Source: CAYVBE01 sp964448935
GTDB lineage: Bacteria; Planctomycetota; Brocadiia; SM23-32
Direction of reading: 5' to 3'
NCBI GenBank assembly: GCA_964448935.1
Contig: CAYVBE010000154.1
Location: forward strand, 1-10,590
Length of the DNA: 10,590 nucleotides
Made by a program: the position numbers and the translations under genes. The notes beneath the pieces are model-generated. The model saw only the letters and a program-made list of their open reading frames with translations, was not told the DNA's origin and made no database searches. Below are positions 6,056 through 10,590 of the stretch, one piece after another; within the stretch, counting starts at the first letter, position 1; each line of letters begins with the position of its first letter.

Positions 6056-8299
6056 TCACTCCTGCCCGGCGAGTTGCTCCTCTATCTGCCGGACGGTCAG
6101 CTCCTCGGCGCCCTCGCCGCTGATGATGACGGCCTTCTCCGCGACCACGACTACAACCGTATCACCCAGGGCGAGGTAGGGGGTCAGGTCCGGCCGCGCG
6201 TCGAGCAGGTTGAAGTAGGCGTCGCTGCCCCATACGATCTTGAGCTGTTCCAGTGTTTCGTCGTAAGCCGTGTCCACAAAGGCGCGTCCGAGCAGCACGA
6301 AAGTCCTGCCGTCCACCCGCCGCACGGTCACTGCACCCGGGGCGGCTCCGGCGGCGCCGGCCTCTTTCCAGTCCCGCAGGCGCCTGCTGATCTCTGCGGC
6401 CCTCTCCCCGGTTTCGGCTTCTTCAGTCCAGAAGCGGCCGTCGGGGTATTCGAGCAGACGCTCCCGTGACTCCGGTTCAGCCGTCGGTGCAGGTCCGCGT
6501 CCGCCGACTCCGGCCTGCCGCAGGGAATCCACGGCGTTCTTCCGCATCAGGCCGTGACGCCGGTAAGCGGCCTCGTCCTCGAGGACCAGGTAGGAGGTGT
6601 AGGGCGTTGCGACCCCGAATTCCCGGCTCAGGCGGATCACCTCGTCCTTTAGCTCGGCCGACTCACCGTGCAGGCGGATCTGGTCCAGCAGGTATCCGAT
6701 CTTGCGCTGTGCCCAGAGCTGCGGCAGGAAATCGTTGCCCTGATTGGACTTGGGGAAAGTTGCGTCATAGACGAATTCCTTTTCCAGTTCCCCCATGCTG
6801 CCGCGCAGGCGAAGCGCCGTGTGTCCGTTGCCGGAATAGCGCCCGAAGGCCACCACCTGGCTGCCGCGGAACAGGTCCGGCAACTCCGGCGGGTAGACGT
6901 CGGCCGCCTCGATTTTCCCGAAGTCCAATTCCAGGTGGGCCAGCACAGGGTGGCTGACCTTGCGGAAGAAACTGCTGATCTTCGCCTCGATCTCTCGGCC
7001 CGGCGCCACGTATTCGCGGTAGCCGCGGGTCACCTCGGCGATCCGGTCCAGCAGGGGCACGTTCAGGTTTTCGGCGATCCCGAATGTGAAGACCCGCGTG
7101 TTGCGGCCGTTGGCGGCCTCCACTTCGGCCATGATCTTGTCGGGGTCGGTGACCCCGACCGTGGGCTCGCCGTCGGTGGTGAGGATGACCATGTAGGGTC
7201 GGTCGCCGGCGGGCGCCATCTCCAGCGCCTTCACCGTCGCCGCACAGAGAGCGGTGCCTCCCTGCGCCTCCAGACCCTCCACGTGCTCGACGGCCTTCGC
7301 GATGGCGTCCGGCGTGGCCTCCCGGAGCCCGTCACCGTATACCTCGGCCGTGGTGCTGTAGGTGATAAGCGCGAAGCGGTCCCTCGGGTTGAGCGCCTGC
7401 AGGCAGAACTTCGCCGCTTCTCTGGCGCTGCCGATGCGGTCCTGCTGCTTCATGCTGCCGCTTACGTCAATCACCAGGCAGAGGTCCTTCGGCATCACGT
7501 CGCGCTCGGGCATCTCCACGCGCGGGGCGATCATGAGGGCGAAGTACCCTTTCTCGCCCTCGATGCGATGGGTGAGCAGATTGAGGCCGAAGTCCTTCTC
7601 GCCCACAGCATAGAAAAGCCGAAAATCTCGATCCAGTTTCGCCCCCACCTCCTCGAAACCGGCCACGGCGTGGTGATCATCTTTCCGTGTAACTCCCACC
7701 TGATGGCTCGGCGAGTAAACGCTCTTTACGGGTTGCGCGCTCGATATCTCCACGGTCACCGTCATATCCTTCTGCACCTTGGACGCCTTGTGACCCGTGC
7801 GCATGGGGAAAGTATAGTCGTACACGCCGTTGTCAACGGGCAGCGTATGAGTATAGCGGACCTCTACTTTTATCGGGCTATGCGGTTCGACGGGGAAAAC
7901 CCGCATCTTCAGCAGTCCGCAGTCCAGGAACTCCAGTAGCCCGGGGTCGCGCATGCGCCGCACGATATCCTCGTAGATGCGCCGCGCCTCGTCGGCCTCG
8001 ACGACCTTTCCGCTCTGGCGCTTGCCGTTGATGAACATGGCGAAGTCCGTCAGCGCCGCGTCCCTCGGGATGGGGAAGATGAAAGTCGCCTCCAGCCGGC
8101 GGCCGGTGTTGTTGCGGAACACCTCCTCGACCTCGGTGGTGGCCACGCCGCCCTCCACGGTCGCGCGGACCCGGTGGTGCTCGATGGCCAGCGGAGGCAG
8201 GTTCGGCTCCTCCGGCACCAGGATGCCCGTCGCCCCCGCCGCCTGGGCAATCACCGCCATCACGATCAACGCCGGCCATGCGATTCGTCGCGCTTTCAC
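6056..8299 (-). CDS. Secreted VIT and von Willebrand factor A domain protein
   Basis: The 747-residue product begins MKARRIAWPALIVMAVIAQA, a signal peptide probably cleaved near residue 23. A vault/inter-alpha-trypsin (VIT) domain follows at about 27-155, with EVFRNNTGRRLEATFIFPIP and YEDIVRRMRDPGLLEF. A von Willebrand A domain spans about 270-440 with an intact metal-ion site: D278-x-S280-x-S282 in DVSGSM, T349 in GGTAL and D376 in TTDGEP. This architecture is like inter-alpha-trypsin inhibitor heavy chains and occurs in many bacterial envelope proteins thought to mediate adhesion or protein binding. The C-terminal region has the family motif VATPYTSYLVLEDE (563-576) and ends with an apparently soluble extension. 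The GTG start at 8299 is preceded on the minus strand by GGGAGG seven bases upstream. No clear promoter is visible, but 430 non-coding bases lie upstream. The ligand is unknown. Confidence 0.92.
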   Translation of the reverse strand: MKARRIAWPALIVMAVIAQAAGATGILVPEEPNLPPLAIEHHRVRATVEGGVATTEVEEVFRNNTGRRLEATFIFPIPRDAALTDFAMFINGKRQSGKVVEADEARRIYEDIVRRMRDPGLLEFLDCGLLKMRVFPVEPHSPIKVEVRYTHTLPVDNGVYDYTFPMRTGHKASKVQKDMTVTVEISSAQPVKSVYSPSHQVGVTRKDDHHAVAGFEEVGAKLDRDFRLFYAVGEKDFGLNLLTHRIEGEKGYFALMIAPRVEMPERDVMPKDLCLVIDVSGSMKQQDRIGSAREAAKFCLQALNPRDRFALITYSTTAEVYGDGLREATPDAIAKAVEHVEGLEAQGGTALCAATVKALEMAPAGDRPYMVILTTDGEPTVGVTDPDKIMAEVEAANGRNTRVFTFGIAENLNVPLLDRIAEVTRGYREYVAPGREIEAKISSFFRKVSHPVLAHLELDFGKIEAADVYPPELPDLFRGSQVVAFGRYSGNGHTALRLRGSMGELEKEFVYDATFPKSNQGNDFLPQLWAQRKIGYLLDQIRLHGESAELKDEVIRLSREFGVATPYTSYLVLEDEAAYRRHGLMRKNAVDSLRQAGVGGRGPAPTAEPESRERLLEYPDGRFWTEEAETGERAAEISRRLRDWKEAGAAGAAPGAVTVRRVDGRTFVLLGRAFVDTAYDETLEQLKIVWGSDAYFNLLDARPDLTPYLALGDTVVVVVAEKAVIISGEGAEELTVRQIEEQLAGQE

Positions 8300-8443
8300 C
8301 GTCAGCCTCCCGTTTGAACTCCTTGCCGCTGGCAGCCGGCTGCTGATTCCGGGGCTGCCTTCAATACATTAGACGCAGATCCGGCCGACATGTTCGCGGC
8401 AGCCGCAGAAGTCCGTGACGTGTGCTTCGCCGAGTAGCCGGGA

Positions 8444-8518
8444 AGCCCGCCTTTTACGCGGGTGGACGGCGCTGTGGACTTCGTGGGCGTCGTGGACTGT
8501 GTGGACCTCAGGCGGGCT
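8444..8518. repeat. GTGGAC tandem array inside a 9-bp inverted repeat
   Basis: AGCCCGCCT (8444-8452) and AGGCGGGCT (8510-8518) are perfect inverted copies. Between them are five units at 8462, 8474, 8483, 8492 and 8501. Four read GTGGAC and the third reads GTGGGC; the spacings are 12, 9, 9 and 9 bases. On the minus strand the units read GTCCAC. The array lies in the gap between two minus-strand genes. The units are far too short for a CRISPR array. Confidence 0.8.
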
Positions 8519-8534
8519 GCTGCCCCCTTTGTCA

Positions 8535-8569
8535 TTGCGAGGGGCCGCCGGGCCCCGCGGCAACCTCGC
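8535..8569. repeat. REP-like palindromic element
   Basis: TTGC (8535-8538) and GGGGCC (8541-8546) pair with GGCCCC (8551-8556) and GCAA (8560-8563) around a GCCG loop, with small unpaired bulges. In addition GCGAGG (8537-8542) can pair with CCTCGC (8564-8569) as an alternative fold. The left edge (TCATTGCGAGG) resembles dispersed palindromic repeats found between genes in many bacterial genomes; that comparison is from memory and was not searched. Confidence 0.65.
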
Positions 8570-8729
8570 CGTTGGCCGTGTGCCGCTGACCCCAAGCTTT
8601 CAGCGTCTGCCGGACGCACTTGACCGTATTCTCATCGAAGTCCATAAATCCTATCGCGCAGAGCAAGCATACGGTCTGCCTGTCGTGAATGAGGAAGGCG
8701 TTGCCCGGGCGCGACAGCCTGCACCGCCG

Positions 8730-9743
8730 TCAATTCCGGTAGCCGGCCTGCGACTGGATCACATCAATGAAGGCCAGCATGTTCTCAAGCGGCACGTCCT
8801 TTGGCACGGCGTGGGCCGGGGCGAAGATGTAACCCCCGGCTCTTCCGAGAGCGAGCAGGTGTTCGGTTTCCCGGCGGACGTCATCGGGAGTGCCGTAGGG
8901 CAGCGTCTTCTGCGTGGACAGCCCGCCGTGGAAGGCCAGCCGGCCCCGATAGCGCTCCACCAGCGCGTCAACATCCATGACTTCCGGCTGGAACGGGTTG
9001 AAGCAGTTCAGACCGATCTCGATCAGCTCGTCGAACAGCTCGTCCACATCGCCGCAGGAATGGATTGTGACGAACTTCCCGGCCGCGCGCACCTCGCCGT
9101 ACATCCGGGCGAGCACCGGTTTGATGAACTCCCGCCAGATGCCGGGGCCCATCTGTAGCCCCCGTTGCTGGCCCCAATCGTCGCCGAAGTAGACGGCATC
9201 TATGTCGTGCTGAACCGCCCGCCGAACAAGTTCGACGTTGAAGTCCCCGATGGCGTTCATCAGCTCATGGACGAAGTCCGGATGGTCGTGGAAATCCATC
9301 ATCAGCCGTTCCATGCCTCGCAGCGTCCACGCCCGCTCGTAGAGGCTGAAGCCGATGGCGAAGACGCGGAAGGCATCGGGCTTGCGCTCGATGGCATCCT
9401 CAATCCCGCCGATGAAGGCCGGATCGCCCGGGTCGGGGAACTCGTAGTCGGCCAGCGTCGGCTCCGGCAGCATGCAGTTGCAGACGTTGCCGATATCCTG
9501 GTCAATGCTCCGGTCCCACTCGACGCCGAACGGGTCGCGCACGCAGTGCTCGTCCACCCGGGTGAAAAAACCCCCGCTCCCGCCGACGGTCAGGATATGG
9601 TTGTCCAGCACGTCGTCCAGTGCGGCAACACCGAAATGGTCGTGAAGCTTCACCCTGGCATCATGCGTAAAACCACACGCCCAGGGCACATAGGTTGGGC
9701 GCCGCCCTTCGAAGACCGCTCGCATCACCTCTCTCTTCGTCAT
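8730..9743 (-). CDS. Uroporphyrinogen decarboxylase-family (MtaA/URO-D-like) protein
   Basis: The 337-residue product has the (beta/alpha)8 barrel pattern of the URO-D superfamily, whose members include haem-pathway decarboxylases and corrinoid-dependent methyltransferases. It starts MTKREVMRAVFEGRRPTYVPW, as relatives do. Key segments are DAVYFGDDWG, FVTIHSCGDVDELF and AFHGGLSTQKTLP, then APAHAVPKDVPLENM. The H228-x-C230 pair matches the zinc-binding HxC of methyltransferase members. The third ligand, Cys in MtaA, would be H311 in PAHAV. This suggests a methyltransferase-like protein rather than true HemE. I chose the ATG at 9743 because GAGGAT precedes it and because the promoter at 9789-9817 would start transcription near 9782; the ATG at 9782 would add 13 residues and have almost no leader. 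No corrinoid-protein gene is adjacent, and the substrate is unknown. Confidence 0.9.
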   Translation of the reverse strand: MTKREVMRAVFEGRRPTYVPWACGFTHDARVKLHDHFGVAALDDVLDNHILTVGGSGGFFTRVDEHCVRDPFGVEWDRSIDQDIGNVCNCMLPEPTLADYEFPDPGDPAFIGGIEDAIERKPDAFRVFAIGFSLYERAWTLRGMERLMMDFHDHPDFVHELMNAIGDFNVELVRRAVQHDIDAVYFGDDWGQQRGLQMGPGIWREFIKPVLARMYGEVRAAGKFVTIHSCGDVDELFDELIEIGLNCFNPFQPEVMDVDALVERYRGRLAFHGGLSTQKTLPYGTPDDVRRETEHLLALGRAGGYIFAPAHAVPKDVPLENMLAFIDVIQSQAGYRN

Positions 9744-9788
9744 GGCGCGGATATCCTCAATGTCTGCCGGGTTGCCGTCCATGCCCGC

Positions 9789-9817
9789 AATCTACGGCGC
9801 GTGCACGGCGCTGTCAA
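9789..9817 (-). promoter_or_regulatory. Near-consensus sigma-70-type promoter of the URO-D-family gene
   Basis: On the minus strand a perfect TTGACA (9812-9817) is followed after exactly 17 bases by TAGATT (9789-9794, 4 of 6 matches to TATAAT). Transcription should begin near 9782, about 39 bases before the preferred start codon and just upstream of its GAGGAT ribosome-binding site. It is the best promoter in the window and lies just outside the repeat at 9828-10028. Confidence 0.7.
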
Positions 9818-9827
9818 GGCCGGTGGT

Positions 9828-10028
9828 CTGTGACAGTTGATTCTTGGGGTTCGGAGCCATGCTGGTGAGGTCAATTCGAGGCGCGGCGACAAAGGCAACC
9901 TTTCTGGTCCCTGCGGACCCGCAATGCAGAAACGGTCCGCCAGCATGGCTCCCGAAGGGCCGGGCGGCAGCACGCCATCTGCTGCGTTGCGCTTTGTTCA
10001 CCGCGCCCTGCATCTGGCCCACCGGCGC
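9828..10028 (-). repeat. Structured repeat element of about 190-200 bases (left edge uncertain)
   Basis: The right edge is defined by an 18-base match. CATCTGGCCCACCGGCGC at 10011-10028 recurs inverted at 10573-10590, and the match stops where flanking sequence begins. Inside are several inverted repeats: GGAGCCATGCTGG (9853-9865) with CCAGCATGGCTCC (9940-9952), GCGGACC (9913-9919) with GGTCCGC (9934-9940), and GCAGCA (9967-9972) with TGCTGC (9980-9985). No transposase is encoded. The left edge is a guess, placed near CTGTGACAG (9828-9836). It could be a non-autonomous mobile element or another kind of dispersed repeat. Confidence 0.55.
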
Positions 10029-10473
10029 GGGGGTGGACCTCGACGACGTGAACCCCGTCTCCGTTTGCGCATTCCAGGGCCCGCGCAAGGCCGATGCCTC
10101 GCAGAGTCAGGTAGACCATTCGGACCATCGTAGGGGTCATCACACCGATGAAGTTGAAATCCTCAGATTTCAATCTGGCGGCCAGTTTCTTGTCGCAGTG
10201 GCGCATGCCGCCGCCGTCTTTGTAGGACAGAGGCGGAACAAGGCCGATGGCTACGGCCCCCGACTCGGCCAGTTTACCCACGCACTCTACGATCTGCGCA
10301 TCGCTCGCGGGGCAGAGGCTGCCGTGGTAGTCCAGACGGCCGTCTTGGAGGGAGAAGCATTCCACGGCGGTCCCCGCGGCATTGGCGGGGCCCGACAGGT
10401 CAACGCCGCAGACCCACTTGATCTCGTTCGGCTCCGGTGCCAGCACGGATTCCCGGGCGCTCTCCGCGTTCAC
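9871..10473 (-). pseudogene. DUF429-family protein, C-terminus replaced by repeat sequence
   Basis: Residues 20-148 of the 200-residue ORF match the DUF429 pattern (RNase H-like fold, function unknown). VCGVDLSGPANAAGTAVE carries the conserved first Asp (D25). PPLSYKDGGGMRHCDKKL, TPTMVRMVYLTLRGIGLARAL and VVEVHP follow. At residue 149 the frame runs into the repeat ending at 10028. From there the sequence is Arg/Cys-rich and unrelated (RAGGPDAGRGEQ onward). Relatives usually continue for about 80-100 residues of the family domain after this point. The conserved Asp before 'PLS' is also changed (LVPPLS, V79). The GTG start at 10473 has a strong GGAGGAG ribosome-binding site, and the frame before the junction is intact, so the break looks recent or the fragment may still be expressed. 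It overlaps the upstream minus-strand frame by four bases (GTGA). Confidence 0.7.
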
Positions 10474-10590
10474 CTGATCTCCTCCAGGTCGTAGTCGGCG
10501 GAGCCGAGGCCCATTTCTTCTCCCGCGCGGACCTGGTGGTTCATAACACTTGATTTTACGGGTTCAGCCGGAGCGCCGGTGGGCCAGATG
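10470..10590 (-). CDS. C-terminal end of an unidentified protein, cut by the window edge
   Basis: On the minus strand a frame open to the window edge ends with TGA at 10470-10472, overlapping the GTG of the DUF429 gene as GTGA. This is typical of translationally coupled genes. The last 34 residues include VKSSVMNHQVRAGEEMGLG and SADYDLEEIR, whose composition looks like real protein. The first six visible residues (IWPTGA) come from the inverted repeat copy at 10573-10590, so the frame may be chimeric or the repeat may have inserted into it. I do not recognise the family. An internal ATG at 10544 exists but has no ribosome-binding site. Confidence 0.5.
   Translation of the reverse strand, partial: IWPTGAPAEPVKSSVMNHQVRAGEEMGLGSADYDLEEIR
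10573..10590 (+). repeat. Start of an inverted second copy of the repeat, cut by the window edge
   Basis: GCGCCGGTGGGCCAGATG is the exact reverse complement of 10011-10028 and runs to the last base of the window. The two copies face each other across 544 bases that hold the DUF429 fragment and the end of the upstream gene. An 18-base exact match at this distance is unlikely by chance. Confidence 0.7.

Larger units (their letters stand above)
8300..8729. other. 430-base non-coding region with repeats
   Basis: No convincing gene is seen. From left to right it holds a 12-base palindrome GCAGCCGGCTGC (8332-8343), whose GGCAGCC (8331-8337) also pairs with GGCTGCC (8353-8359) near the start of the minus-strand VIT-VWA gene. 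A composite repeat follows (8444-8570, described separately), then about 160 bases of unassigned sequence up to the end of the URO-D gene. The ORFs that cross it encode only low-complexity products of the repeats. Confidence 0.6.

Noticed and set aside
6668..7939. 423-codon plus-strand open frame inside the VIT-VWA gene
   Set aside because: The opposite strand encodes an intact metal-ion site and signal peptide; this frame shows only antisense composition.
8444..8518. CRISPR array
   Set aside because: Units are 6 bases with 3-6 base gaps, far below CRISPR repeat and spacer sizes, and no cas gene is present.
8530..8640. Short minus-strand frame starting MDFDENTVKCVRQ in the 430-base gap
   Set aside because: About 34 codons, no ribosome-binding site recognised, and it ends inside the palindromic repeat. 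Composition is protein-like but the evidence is too thin.
9844..10494. 216-codon plus-strand open frame across the repeat and DUF429
   Set aside because: It is antisense to the DUF429 domain and reads through the repeat; no family features are visible.

Overview
This window is high-GC bacterial DNA, with no rRNA, tRNA, CRISPR array or recognisable transposase. It is densely coding, with short or overlapping gene junctions. The gene mix is a stand-alone tandem-ACT protein, SurE, a divergent Gfo/Idh/MocA protein, ParB, a Tat-exported aldo/keto reductase with a degenerate Fe-S tail, a VIT-VWA protein, a URO-D-like methyltransferase and DUF429. It resembles chromosomes of uncultured high-GC lineages such as Planctomycetota, Armatimonadota or Hydrogenedentota. 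That placement is an impression from gene content only and carries low confidence.

Layout. (1) Positions 1-2516, plus strand: four closely spaced genes that could form one operon, namely a tandem-ACT protein cut by the window edge, surE, a small lipoprotein with a pseudopilin-like C-terminal motif, and a Gfo/Idh/MocA-like protein that has lost its EKP motif. (2) 2517-3680: a 215-base leader with a plausible promoter and a parS site, then parB with a second parS inside its coding sequence, closed by a strong intrinsic terminator. No parA is adjacent. parS sites usually cluster near the origin, so the window may be origin-proximal. (3) 3751-4065: a single-domain Lrp/AsnC effector-binding (RAM) protein. 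(4) 4277-6055: a Tat-exported aldo/keto reductase and a closely following FMN-binding pyridoxamine-oxidase-fold protein, probably a two-gene redox unit. (5) 6056-8299, minus strand: a secreted VIT-VWA protein whose stop codon touches the stop codon of the convergent flavoprotein gene. (6) 8300-8729: a 430-base non-coding stretch with a composite repeat, made of a 9-bp inverted repeat around five GTGGAC units and then a REP-like palindrome. (7) 8730-9817: a URO-D-family gene on the minus strand with a near-consensus promoter. (8) 9828-10590, minus strand: a structured repeat of about 190-200 bases that replaces the 3' end of a DUF429 gene. An inverted copy of its end starts at the right edge, inside or beside the gene upstream of DUF429.

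The most interesting items are the repeat-bounded DUF429 fragment at the right end, the composite intergenic repeat at 8444-8570, and the pair of parS sites in an orphan parB. No complete undescribed system such as a defence island, biosynthetic cluster or novel RNA can be supported from the sequence alone.
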